In this document: positions 1-10,833 of the stretch, in pieces
How positions within the stretch are numbered: position 1 is the first letter of the stretch
Layout of the letters: the number at the start of each line of letters is the position of its first letter
DNA from: Aselliscus stoliczkanus
Lineage: Eukaryota > Chordata > Mammalia > Chiroptera > Hipposideridae
Direction: 5' to 3'
DNA: 64,000 bases
Assembly (NCBI GenBank): GCA_033961575.1
Contig: CM066731.1
Coordinates: 130,999,001-131,063,000 of the forward strand
The notes under the pieces: model-generated
The model's input: the letters and a program-made list of their open reading frames with translations, nothing else
Databases searched by the model: none
Told to the model about the DNA's origin: nothing
Position numbers and translations under genes: made by a program

Positions 1-529
1 ATAAGTTGTATCACTTACCTACCTTACAACTATTTTTATCCTTGATTAAATCTGTGTGTATTTTCCTAAAAATCCGTTAGTCAGACAATGAATGAAGTTG
101 AACGTCTTTTCATTTATTTATTTTTCATTTGTATTTCTTAAAAGAGTTTCCTCTATACATGCATTGCCCTACTTCTATTTGATTGCTTGTATTTCTTACT
201 AATTTGTAGGAGTCTTTCAGATAGACTTGAATTTAGTTTTTGTTATATATGTATATGCTGCAAATATATACTTTTAGGCTAATCTTATATTGGTTATGAC
301 CTGTGCTTCATAAATTTAATTTGTATGTAGTTAAGTATATTGCAATTAAGAGCTCCAAAGAGAGATGGAAAGAAGGAAGGAAAGAAGGGAGGGAGCAAAG
401 AACCATTGAGGTAAAGAAAAAAATGGAAGAAATAAACTCTTTTCACTGTAAGTCCTATATTATGGTCTGAATTTTTTTACCATGTGTGCTTTACTTTGGC
501 AGTAAACAATTCAAAGACTATTTCAATTT
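1..529. other. AT-rich intronic DNA, nothing recognised
   Basis: Unique-looking AT-rich DNA. A purine-rich (GGAA/GAAG) patch lies at about 361-420. I see no exon, RNA gene or clear repeat. Confidence 0.5.
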
Positions 530-1323
530 AAAACCTCTTATAAGTTACAAATGTAAAGATACTAAACCAATAGCCAAGATCAACTTAGTAGTGAAAACTA
601 GAATTTCTGGAAAGAGGGCAAGAATACCTATTATCACTCTTACTAGTCCCAATTATACTAGACACTCTGATCAATACCATACATAAAGAAAATGAAATAA
701 AAAAATAACTAGTGGCAGTGGAAGGGACAAAGGGGGAGCTATCTATAATTATTTATAAATGATATCACAATATATTTGCATAATCCAAAAAAATCAACTT
801 AAAAATCATTAGAACTAAAAAGAATATCCAGTAAAGAAGCTGGTTATAAATATATTAATATTCAGATAGAAGGTATAATGAGGATAAAAATATTCCAACA
901 AATAAGCATATTATACCTAGCAAATTTAGCAAAATAATCCTGAGCTAATATGGGGGGTGGAGAGTCATTAAGAATATACTGAGAGACAAAGAATTGAAAG
1001 GAGACATATCAAGTTCCAAGATTACATATTTTCCATGTCCATATTCTAGTTATGAATAACTACTTATAATTCAATCCCAAAGAAAATCCCAATGGTATTT
1101 TCTTTGATGTAAGAGACAAGGAACTTAATCAAATGATTGCAAATTTTCTTGGAATAAACATGTTACATTAATGAATAAAATGTTTTAAAAGTACAGTAAT
1201 AAGGGGGAGTACATGCCTGATTAAATATAATATTTTGTAAAGCTATAATAATTAAAACACCTAGGATTATATAAATGAGTGGTCCAAAGAAACTCTTGCA
1301 TACATTTAAAAAGTCATTAATGT

Positions 1324-1739
1324 GGGCCAGCTGAGTGGCGCGTTGGTTAAGAGTTGGCTTAGGATGCCAGCTCTGAGCAGCAGGGCCTGGGTTCGGATCC
1401 CACAAAGAGGGCCATTGACGCTGCACCCTCTACAGCTAAGATGGTGAACAACAGCTCGACCTGGAGCTGGGCTGCCTTGAGTTGCCGGCGATGGTGCAAG
1501 CTGCAGTGGGGCTGGCCGGCAGCTGGCATGCTCTTTCATGAGCTGCCGTCCACTGGGCAGTGAGCAACTGCCTTACCCAGGAAGAGCACAATGATGACAC
1601 CAATAAGTCCAGTGAAGTGGCGCCCTCCACAACTAGACTGAAGAACAAAAGGACAGCAACTTGTCTGTTCCCCTTCCCCAATTCCCCAACACTGTTACCC
1701 TCCTCCAATTCTCCAATAAAAATCTTAAAAAATAAAAAT
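1324..1739 (+). mobile_element. long-form tRNA-derived SINE
   Basis: About 416 bp flanked by 16-bp duplications (1308-1323 AAAAAGTCATTAATGT and 1740-1755, one mismatch). The head has pol III A-box-like GTGGCGCGTTGG and B-box-like GGTTCGGATCC. A body of about 300 bp follows, with CTACAGCTAA and GACTGAAGAACAAAAGGACA, then a pyrimidine-rich run and AATAAAAATCTT with an A-rich tail. Confidence 0.9.
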
Positions 1740-1808
1740 AAAAAGTCACTAATGTGATAATGGTGGCATCTAAGTTTAATGGGAAATATTCAGTAAAAAG
1801 TGATTTAG

Positions 1809-2226
1809 CTGGCCAGTGGCGCATCAGTTAAGAGCTGGCTTGGGACACCAGTGGCCCCGGTTTGGATCCCACATATGAGGGTCTGTGACACTGCCCTCTA
1901 CAGCTAACAACAGCTCCACCTGGAGCTGGGCTACGAGCCCCGCAACGGTGTAGGCTGCAGCCCCTGCTGCAGTGGGCTGCCATAGGCTACAGTGAGTGGC
2001 CAGCAGCCAGTGTGAGCAGCTGGAAGCCAGCGTGAGCTGCCAATAGCTGCGGTGAGCGACCATCGAGAGGCCGGCAACTGATCTGCCTCATCCGGGAAGA
2101 GCGCAATGACGATACCAATGTGGGCCAATGAAACAATGTCCTCCGCTACTAGACTGAAGAACAAAAGGACAGCAACTTGTCTGTTCCCCTTCCCCAATTC
2201 CCCAATAAAATCTTTAAAAAAAAAAG
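1809..2226 (+). mobile_element. long-form tRNA-derived SINE
   Basis: Second long copy. The duplication GTGATTTAG appears at 1800-1808 and 2227-2235 (first base of the second copy fits only loosely). The head is decayed (GGTTTGGATCCC B box). The body matches the 1324 and 30325 copies, including GCCGGCAACTGATCTGCCTC, and the end is CCCCAATAAAATC plus an A-tail. Confidence 0.9.
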
Positions 2227-2279
2227 GTGATTTAGAATTGGTTAATCTTTTGAAAAAGAGAATAAAAAATAGAGCCCTA

Positions 2280-2386
2280 CTGGGCCAGCTGAGTGGCGCG
2301 GTGGTTGGGAGCTGGCTTGGGAAGCCAGCAGCCCTGGTTCAGGTCCCACATATGAGGGCCAGTAATGCTGCTCTCAAAAAAAAAAA
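2280..2386 (+). mobile_element. short-form tRNA-derived SINE
   Basis: Only the roughly 100-bp tRNA-like head, ending CTGCTCTC and then directly poly(A). It is flanked by near-perfect 16-bp duplications AAAAAATAGAGCCCTA at 2264-2279 and 2387-2402. The body found in the long form is absent. Confidence 0.9.
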
Positions 2387-3121
2387 AAAAAATAGAGCCC
2401 TATCTTATAATACACACCTATATTTCTAGATTAGAAGAAACTTTATATATAACCATAAATTAGTAAACCCCTAAGCATGACAGTATAGGCAGACACACAG
2501 AGACTGAGCTACTGAACATAAAAGTTATTTAATGCCTATAAAGTCCTAAAGACCCATAACAGAAGTCACGAGCAAAGGCCAACTGGGCAGAAATATTTGT
2601 GACATATGACAGTTACATAATCTATCTAATTAAGGGGAAAAAAAAACAAAAACTAGTAGGAAAGTACATAAAAGACCCAAGATAGGCATTTCACAAAAGA
2701 AGAAATGCAAATCGACCAATGAACACATGAGAAAGTTCAATCTAATTAGTAATCAAAGAAATGCAAATTAAAAACAAGATGCCATTTTTTGCCTTTTAGA
2801 TTGGCACAAGATCAAAAATAATGCTCAGTGATGGTGTGGGTAAAGGGAGCCAGATCCAGTGCTGATGGGAATGCAAAATTAGTAACTGCTGGAGAACATG
2901 TTTGGGAATATGTATCAAAAGATTTCAAAATGTTAATTGCAGCAGTATTTATAATAGCAAAACTATTTGAAGCAATATTCATGCTCAATAGAGGATGGTT
3001 GAATGACAGCCTTCTGTAGCTCATAAATGAGCAAGTTAAATCTCTGTGTTCTGATCTGGAAAGACGTTCATGTTAAGAGGTCGAAGTAAGTGGAATAAAA
3101 GCAAGTTAAAAAGTAATCTGA

Positions 3122-3250
3122 AGGGGCTGGCCGAGTGGCACGTTGGTTGGGAGCTGGCTTGGGATGCCAGCGGCCCCAGTTTGGATCCCACATGTGAGGA
3201 CCAATGACACTGCCTTCTTAAAAAAAAAAAAAAAAAAAAAAAGAAAAGAG
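3122..3250 (+). mobile_element. short-form tRNA-derived SINE
   Basis: Head with GGCCGAGTGGCACGTTGG and B box GTTTGGATCCC, ending CTGCCTTCTT plus A-tail. Flanked by AAAAAGTAATCTGA (3108-3121) and AAAAAGTAGTCTGA (3251-3264). Confidence 0.9.
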
Positions 3251-3476
3251 AAAAAGTAGTCTGAGGGATTTGATCACACTTTCATTAAAAGGAGAAAAAA
3301 TAATAAACCCAAGTAAAGTGGAAAACATACAACTTAACATTGGTTATCTATTAAGAGATATGAAGTAGGGAATATGAGATTAATTTTTTCTAATAAACCT
3401 CCATAGTTTTTCCCTTTCTGTAATCACCATTATATTTTATACTTTTTTTAAAATAGGAAAGGGAAAATGCTTGAAA

Positions 3477-3588
3477 TTTTTTTTTTTTTTTTTGAAGGGC
3501 AGTGTTACTGGCCCTCATATGTGGGACCCGAACCGGGGCCGCTGGCTTTCCAATCCAGCGCTTAACCACCGCGCCACTCGGACGGCCC
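3477..3588 (-). mobile_element. short-form tRNA-derived SINE, reverse
   Basis: T-run, then GGCAGTGTTACTGGCCCTCA, GGGACCCGAACCGGGGCC (reverse B box) and CCGCGCCACTCGG (reverse A box). GAAAAT on both sides suggests the target duplication. Confidence 0.88.
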
Positions 3589-3599
3589 GAAAATATGAA

Positions 3600-4030
3600 G
3601 ATTTTTGATACAATTTACTTCCAGGAAGTTAACCTAAGGGAATAAAAAGTATGCACAATGTAGTTAAAATAATGCTTACCCGGGCATTATTTGAGTGAAA
3701 CTTGGAAATAACCTAAATGTGCAATAAAAGAGTATTGGTTCTATAAAATATATTCATATAACAAAATGCTATTTGGCCATTAAAATGTAGAAAACTGACT
3801 AGAGATGTGTCTAAAATAGTATATATAGCACATTTCTATTACTGTTTTGTATGTATTTAACACATAATGTATATGTAATATATAAAACTTGGACGTATAG
3901 TGAGATTGTGATTTATTTTGTGTATACGAATTTCTCATTTTTCTACAATGACAATTTTCTGTAATTAATTGAAAAGGGTTGTTTCCTTTGCTCATCCTAA
4001 AATAGTTACTCATCATATTATCTGTTTAAT
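3600..4030 (+). mobile_element. L1M-type 3' fragment
   Basis: Contains GGAAATAACCTAAATGTGCA and GCTATTTGGCCATTAAAATG, the typical pre-3'UTR text of old L1M elements ('...gcagccattaaaa...'). It repeats motifs already passed at 2940-3000, so it is a separate copy from the preceding L1. Confidence 0.65.
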
Positions 4031-4059
4031 TTTTTAAATTCCATTTCCTAAAAAGCAAG

Positions 4060-4265
4060 GGTAGCTAATATTTAAAGGTCATGTGCTAATGCCAAACATG
4101 GCCCTTAGCACTTTACGTGTATTATCTCATTTAATCCTCACAACAACCCTCTGTATGTAGTAACTGCATTTTCCTAAAAGAGAAGAAATTCAGGACAGAG
4201 TTTAAGTAACTTTGTCCAAGGTCATACATCAGGTAAGAGGGAGATTTCAATATTTCAATCCAAGC
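4060..4265 (-). mobile_element. MIR SINE fossil
   Basis: TTATCTCATTTAATCCTCAC, AACAACCCT and AGTTTAAGTAACTTTGTCCA are the reverse complement of MIR core sequence. Confidence 0.75.
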
Positions 4266-7200
4266 ACTTCAACTGGTTTTTACTACAATTCCTTACCAGT
4301 GTTGGACCTACATAAGGATCTTCTTCAAATAAAGACACTCTCTTCTGGCCCTCTGGCTCTGGTTTAAATCTGGTCAAACTTAAAAAACCGTTGGCCAAGC
4401 AGTGAGTGTTCTGTCTCTAGTCCTTAGGAAAACAGCAAGACAATAAATATGTCAAATAACTGAGTATTTCATCAGAAACTGAGGTGACCTTCCAGGAGAT
4501 AGAAGATTTGATTATAACAACTAAGAGCTCACAGAAGTGAAAATTTTGAAAATCCCCATAACTCATAGTAACTTGCTGAGAGGTATTTCCTGCTTTCCCT
4601 GCTCAGGCTTCCAATCTCTTTTTCTTCATTTACCCACAGATCCAAATTTGGAGTTTTCACATGAATGGTCTCTTTGCCAATATGACAAGAAGAGACTAAG
4701 AGGAAGCTTACAGGTTCAGAACAAATATTTTATTTTCATTTGAAAGAAAAATAAGAGTATCTATCAACAGCTTCTTACAAATTTCTAACAACAATAGAAT
4801 GTTCTTCAGCACTCTTTTTTTCTCACCAGCTATATAAATTTCTCAAGTGCCAATTTCCTACCTAGAAATTCTGATCTATTATTATTTCTGTAATGTTAAT
4901 CACTTACATTACATAAGTAAATCTGCCCAGTTCTCTCTAATCATAGGACTCACTTCATTTTGAATATAACTGTTTCACAACATATGTGAACATATGTGTA
5001 ATATTATTAGTTTTACAGAAAATTATACTTTTTGTTCTGAATACTGCCTTCAGGAATAAAACTTGTTAGAATTCTGTGAATTTGAATTTAAAGTGTTTTA
5101 ATTTAAAAGCTTGGAACTAACTATTGTTTCATCAGTCATCAGATTAGGTAGTGCTTTTCTCGTCTTGGTTTTGTTTTTGAAGTTCTGAAGCAGCAGCAGA
5201 CCAGCTGGCTCTGTGGGGCAGCAGGACCTTGGTTTCCTAGACTGAACAGAGAGCTAAGGCCAAAGGTTCCTCAGGTTTCTAGGTGGAAAGCCCTCCGGCT
5301 AACCCACAGTGAAGTTGAAGGTTCTGGGGATCATCTGATAGGATAAACTGAAAATCCCGGCAGGTCACTGTTTCCCTTCAAACACCCAGTCAAAACACTC
5401 ACTCTTTGGGACACACTTACAATATACAAATATTTATGAGAAACAAGATTAAAGAGGAAAAGAAAGAAAAGAAACCCTCTTCAGAGAGAAGACTATTGTT
5501 TGGGGTGTATAAAAATTGAGCAGTTCTGTACACCGTTTTGTAGTAGTAACTTAAGAATGACTCAGACTCTATCCTCCACGTGAATCAGAAAAATACTGTT
5601 TACTTACATACTACTTTATTTATAAATGCTGACAAAAATTTAGATCTTATTATCTCTGCTTAATTTTCCATTTATGAGATAGCTGCTTCGATCTCTGTTA
5701 GCCACCTGTTATTGTACAACCAGTTTCTGCCACACATAAAAGCAAACGTTTTTGTAATCGTAGGCAAAAGCCACATTTCCATGTACGACATAACACCTGC
5801 AGATAGTATGTTAAAAGTGGCATTAAAAAAATAAAGAGAATACTTTGGGACATGTACTTGAAATATACTTTAATTTTATCTTAATGTAAAATGTACCTTT
5901 ATTGGTGAACAATATGAAGTAAAACTTTATCCATAAATTAATTTTGATAACAGTAGATAAAAACAGGGAAATTACATCTAGAGACACTTTTTTTGCAGAT
6001 TAGAAGAATTAAAACCTTCCAGATGAAATATACTTTGGTTTGTGGCATGTGGTTTATTATTTGAAATCTATTGGTTCATTAGGATCGTATTGGTTATAGC
6101 TAGTTGTTTCAGAACATTAACTGTCCTCTCACATTACTTACAGAGATACAGGGGACCATCTGTTCTTGCAGGGGATTTAAGTATACGTCTATTGGATATC
6201 ATGCTATTTATTTAATTCAGCACCCACTTCCTATTGTTGTATTTTCTTGGGGGGAAAAGTCAATTTAATTACAGGGACTCACGATAACCTCTCCTGGCAG
6301 ATTACCCTGTCACCATGAGAGCAAGACAGGACCCGCTTAAAGTAGGTTACAGTGGTTAACAAGAGGAGGAAAACCAACAACACTTAAGAATATTTAGCAA
6401 AGGTTTAACAAAAATAGAACAGAGAATGGCACTTTTAAAAATATTACCGTAAGCCTAGGGCTTGTCTAAATCAATCTTGGCACATCTGTCTGATGCCAAC
6501 CGTAAACAGGATTAGAGCTGGATTTATCTGCTTGGCGCTAATTGCACTCACAGTTTCTGCACATGTCCACTCTTTCAAATACTGCCTGAAAAACAAGCCT
6601 GCCTGATAGATGACTCCCACAACACAGTGCATACACACTTATCGTATAGTAGATGGTTAAGCAATGTGATGTCTAACAATTTTTTTTTTGGCTCTTCAGA
6701 ATTACTTATCTAATCCCCTAATTAAAAATACAAAATTCTGTTTGAATACACCACATACTGAGATAAATCTGTGAAGCAAGGGACCAATAAATTTGAATAC
6801 ACTTTAATTGTACGAAGAAAACACAATTTAATTGTTAATAATCAGGTTAAACCAGGGTTTAAACAAATAGGGCTGCTCCTGTAGCTTACTGAAAAATGTA
6901 TCACAATGCATTGCTCTCCTCAATTATGACATAACATTTGTTAGCAGAAAAGTTTAAGTTCCTAAATACATACATATATCAAGAGTGAAGAAAAATAGCA
7001 TCTTACCTAGTAGAAGAATTTTAGAGGAAATTTTACATAGATAAACAGAGAGAAATTGTTGAATACCCAAGTCACATATTTATCACATTAAGTAAAAAAA
7101 TTAATGCTTAATTTCTATCTGTAATTTTTTTCCACTTAGTTATTTCTATCATGTATAAACAGCTTAGATACTTCTCTAAAGAATTTAAATGCTTGAAGAT

Positions 7201-7675
7201 ATATAGGTATTTTTGCATGAAGTCCAAAATAAACTAATCAGTCAAAAAATTTAATTATTCTCTACTTTGAGGATTTGAAATGTAGACAGTAAACATGTAA
7301 TTCTGTATTTAAACCAACATTTAATGCCCATGATACAAAGTGATATTAACAATTTTTAAATTTCATAGGCTATTTTTAATCATAAATGCCACATGAAGTT
7401 GATTTTGGAAAACATCAGTATAATTGAAAATTTAGTCTATAATTTTCCAATTATAGAAAATCTATTCTAAAGCTTTTTTTGTTTTTGTTTTTTTACACAT
7501 AATTTATTTATGTTCCAAATAGCTCAGGGAGCACTTAGAAATCAGTTTTTTTCCCCTAAATCTCTAGTATTAATAAAATATATGTCTATACTTATACTAT
7601 TGTTTTACACTGACAATCAGGAGAAATTGGCAAATTAACTCAATCACCTAAATACTTAAACCAAACCACTTACAT
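4266..7675. other. unique intronic DNA
   Basis: No repeat, RNA gene or exon recognised. Two sub-blocks, 5150-5420 and 6240-6630, are less AT-rich and free of obvious repeats; they are the places here I would check for conserved non-coding elements. No function can be read from the sequence. Confidence 0.4.
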
Positions 7676-9222
7676 CAGCAATTCTCAATGTGTAGTCTCA
7701 GAGGGCATACAGTGTCAAAATGATTTCTGTAATAATACTAAATGTATTTGCCTTTTTCACCATTTTTACATTTGCATTGATAGTGTAAAGGCGATAGTGG
7801 TTAAAATTCCTGGTATCAGCATGAATCAAGACAGTAACACCAAATTTTACTAATTGTTACATTTATTGGCACCTCAAATTCAGTTAGAAAAGCCAATTTT
7901 ACTTAACTGTTCTTGATGAACCAGTAACACTTTAATTAAAAAAATATTCTCTAGCTTTGAGTATAATTTTTTTTTAATATTATGTGTAATGAAACGGGAA
8001 ATATGCATAAAGCTCTATGCTACAAATGAAAGTGATGGCTCTCTCCAGGAAAAGCACTTATACCATTTTAGTTGAAGCTGAATTATTTGGTTGTTGTGGA
8101 AAACCATTTTTATTTGAGTGATCAACTGACAGACTACGGGATTCAGACATGAATTCTGGGAAATGAGAAAAGTTGGTCAGTCAAGAAAACAACTGAGAAT
8201 ATTTGTTGTCAATGATAGACAACAATATAATTTTCAAATATAATTTTTGAGCAAAAATTATAATTTTGTAAAGCTTTTATCTGCCAAAATGAACTTAACA
8301 GATTCCCAATACTTAAAGAATTTCCTGATGACATTGGCAGTGATATTAATGTATCTGATATTTTAAAATATTGTATAATAAAATATTTCAACATTTGGAA
8401 GCTCTACACAACTCAGCACACCACATTTTCCAAAATGCCAATGTAGGGCTGTTATAAAATCAAGCATGATTCAAAACGCAAGACACACCTATAAATTTTC
8501 AAATAGCAGATTACAAAAGTCTCATTGATATATTTTTAGATTCCATATTGTAAATAACCTTGAAGAAATTGGCACTTAAGATTTGCTATAGTATCAAAGG
8601 ATATCCACAATTATATGAAAACATTATTAAAATACTTTTTCTTTTCCAAATACATATCTGTGTGAAACTGGATTTTCCTTATACACTTTAACCAAACAAT
8701 ATACTCACAACAGATTGAATGCAGAAGGAATCTTAAGAATTCAGGTTTCAGGGCTGGCAGAGTGGCTCAGTTGGTTAAGAGCTCACTCAAGAGTGTGAGC
8801 TGAGCTCTGAGCAATGGCGGTTCGATGCCAGCCCGAGCTGAGTTGCCATTGAGCTGCCAAAAGGTGGCAGATTGGCTCAGCTAAAAAAAAAAAAAAAAAA
8901 AAAAGAATTCAGGTTTCTTCTGTTAAGCCTCCGAGTAAAGAAAGTTTTGACTTCCATTAAAGAGATTTACAAAAATGTAAAAATAGTAATGGAAGTGGCA
9001 CTGCTTTTTTTGATTGTTTTAGACAATAGTTATTTTTAATAAAATATTATATTAAAATGCAATGGATTTATTACTGCTATTTTTAATGAATTAATATTTT
9101 AAATGTCTTTAATTTCTACTACAACAAATATTAGTGAGTATAACATATAAACAAAAGCTCTCGATGGTTTCTAATAATTTAAGGGTGTAAAGAGGTCCCA
9201 AGACCAAAAGCTTGAGAACCCA
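7676..9222 (+). mobile_element. decayed hAT (Charlie-like) DNA transposon with transposase remnant
   Basis: The left end CAGCAATTCTCAATGTGTAG and the right end, reverse-read as GGTTCTCAAGCTTTTGGTCT, resemble Charlie-family hAT termini. Between them is a degenerate reading frame. At about 8655-8735 it encodes LCETGF followed by NRLNAEGIL, matching the C-terminal dimerisation signature of hAT transposases (LCEAGFS...NRL). Length of about 1.4 kb without the SINE suits an internally deleted autonomous element. Frameshifts and stops throughout; inactive. Confidence 0.72.
8750..8902 (+). mobile_element. tRNA-derived SINE, second subfamily
   Basis: Head GGCTGGCAGAGTGGCTCAGT with B box GGTTCGATGCC, then a distinctive GAGCTGAGTTGCCATTGAGC tail ending GGCTCAGCT plus poly(A). 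Target duplication AAGAATTCAGGTTTC at 8735-8749 and 8903-8917. It differs from the other copies but matches the one at 43574. Confidence 0.9.
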
Positions 9223-10359
9223 TGGGATACAGTATCATGAAGATGGCATAACCTTAAGAAAAAGCAACCAAAGGATGGCATGATTCATACATTTCCTCTT
9301 TCATCACTTTGTGCCAAATAATTAAGATTTTATTATTAATATTTTGGACTAGCTATGCAACAAGCTCTCATCTGAAACAGTAAAAAGAATACTTCAAAAT
9401 TCGTAATTTCATATTCACATTTCACATAGCATGACTTTATCACACAATGAGATAGGGTTTTGCCATTTTTCATTTCAGCAAGAGTATTAATGTGCTACTT
9501 CTATTGGGACTATTTATTCCTTGATTTTACTATTTGCATTTGTCATTTTCTATGTCCAGTGCCATCTCAATTCCTAGGAAAAATATAAATGGGGGCACCA
9601 AAGGTAAATATGACCTTATTTATTCTTCTTAGTTTTATAATTGAGTCATTTTTTGGCATAATCAGTTCAGGTATGTATATAAGTTCATATATGATATATT
9701 TTTCACATATATCATACCAGATGATCTTTGAACAAATGCCCTATGACCCTCGTAAGTATGGCAATTGATCTTTTTCCAGTTTCTCAGCAACTCACTTCAA
9801 CAATATCTTCATCATCTTTCTCATTTCTAATCTCTGTATCCCAGCACTCAGCTCCATGCTTCAAACACAGGCTAGGCTTCCCATAAAAGTTGGTTGTTGA
9901 CTGTATTTACGATCAATCAGATAATATCTTACTCATACTGTATGCATTTCCACCTCTGAACCTTTGCTCCTTCATTTCCCAGCAAACGGACAGGCTTCTT
10001 GACTCCAGTCTTTCTAAATATTAACCATCTGTCAACGCACTCCGAATGCCCTCCTTCTAAGAGGCATCCTTTGGTTCCCAGCCCCTCTGAACTCCTACAT
10101 CACAGCACTGCCCAGCTCAGATGTAGTCACATGTCAGAAGATCCTAAATTACCAGAGGGTGAAGGCACAGAGGTCTTTGAAAGCCTTTTACAGTTGTACA
10201 TATTTTTTTTCCATAATAATTAAATGGTGGTTTAAAAAATGCTGATGTAGGAAAGGGTTAGGGAAAGATAATCCTGTAATAGTTTAGCTTAAACCCAAAA
10301 GTTTACAGCTTCCATTTAATGTATTTAAACACCTACTACATTCCAGGCACTTCTGTATG
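9223..10359. other. intronic DNA with a probable L2 fragment
   Basis: About 9780-10180 reads like old sense-oriented L2 (pyrimidine-rich text with CCTTTGCTCCTTCATTTCCC). The rest is unique and AT-rich. Confidence 0.4.
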
Positions 10360-10556
10360 TACAAAGGGTGCCAAAAAAGAATGTATACACATTTTAAGAA
10401 AGAAAATAACTGTATTAAAACTGTAATACTCAATATATGCCAATAACAAAAGACCAATACAAGTCATGTTTGACTTTTGCAATTACAAGAGGTGCTCCAA
10501 GTGGTTACCATCAGCATAATTTTAATACAGTTTTTTCCTTTCTTAAAATGTATATA

Positions 10557-10660
10557 GGGGGCTGGCCGAGTGGTGCAGTGGTTAAGCGCTGGCTTGGGTT
10601 TGGTCCCACATATGAGGGCCAGTGACACTGCTCTCAAAAACAAAACAAACAAAAAAAAAA
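10557..10660 (+). mobile_element. short-form tRNA-derived SINE inside the mariner element
   Basis: Head GGCCGAGTGGTGCAGTGG with B box GTTTGGTCCC and an A-rich tail. It lacks about 15 bp in the variable region. ATGTATATA precedes it and ATGTGTATA follows. Confidence 0.88.
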
Positions 10661-10670
10661 CATGTGTATA

Positions 10671-10800
10671 GGGCTGGCAGAGTGGCGCAGTGGTTAAGAG
10701 CTGGCCTGGGATGCCAGTGGCCCCGATTCGGATACCACATATGAGGGCCAGTGACATTTCCCTTTAAAAATTAATTAGTTAATTAATTAATTAATTTAAA
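10671..10800 (+). mobile_element. short-form tRNA-derived SINE, tandem to the previous
   Basis: Starts one target-duplication length after the preceding SINE. Head GGCAGAGTGGCGCAGTGG, then a (TTAA)n-rich tail. ATGTGTATA before and TTTGTATA after indicate insertion at the target duplication of its neighbour. Confidence 0.86.
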
Positions 10801-10833
10801 AAATTTGTATACAGTTTTTTGGCACCCTCTGTA

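Larger units (their letters stand above)
530..3476 (+). mobile_element. old L1 ORF2-to-3' fragment, split by four SINEs
   Basis: Degenerate L1 in sense orientation. Landmarks in order: the RT region with ACCAATAGCCAAGATCAAC and a decayed segment equivalent to 'gatgatattat' (about 560-860); 'AAAGCTATAATAATTAAAAC' near 1240; the 3' portion with 'GCAAATTAAAAACAAGATGCC' near 2765, 'GCTGATGGGAATGCAAAA' near 2860 and 'ATAATAGCAAAACTATTTG' near 2950. Many indels and stops mark an old, dead copy. Four SINEs (1324, 1809, 2280, 3122) interrupt it, each with a duplication of L1-derived target DNA. Confidence 0.8.
10362..10831. mobile_element. fold-back Tc1/mariner-type element, interrupted by two SINEs
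   Basis: Termini CAAAGGGTGCCAAAAAA (left) and TTTTTTGGCACCCTCTG (right) are inverted repeats flanked by TA at 10360-10361 and 10832-10833. The inverted repeat extends about 60 bp inward when the SINEs are removed (ATTTTAAGAAAG and ACTGTATTAAAA on the left; reverse complements on the right). The centre, on minus, ends in ADGNHLEHLL-stop, a mariner-type transposase C-terminus remnant. It is related to the copy at 48545. Confidence 0.8.

Noticed and set aside
1340..1405. tRNA-like A and B boxes, here and at all other SINE heads
   Set aside because: They belong to SINEs with A-tails and target duplications. The cloverleaf is not intact, so no tRNA gene is called.
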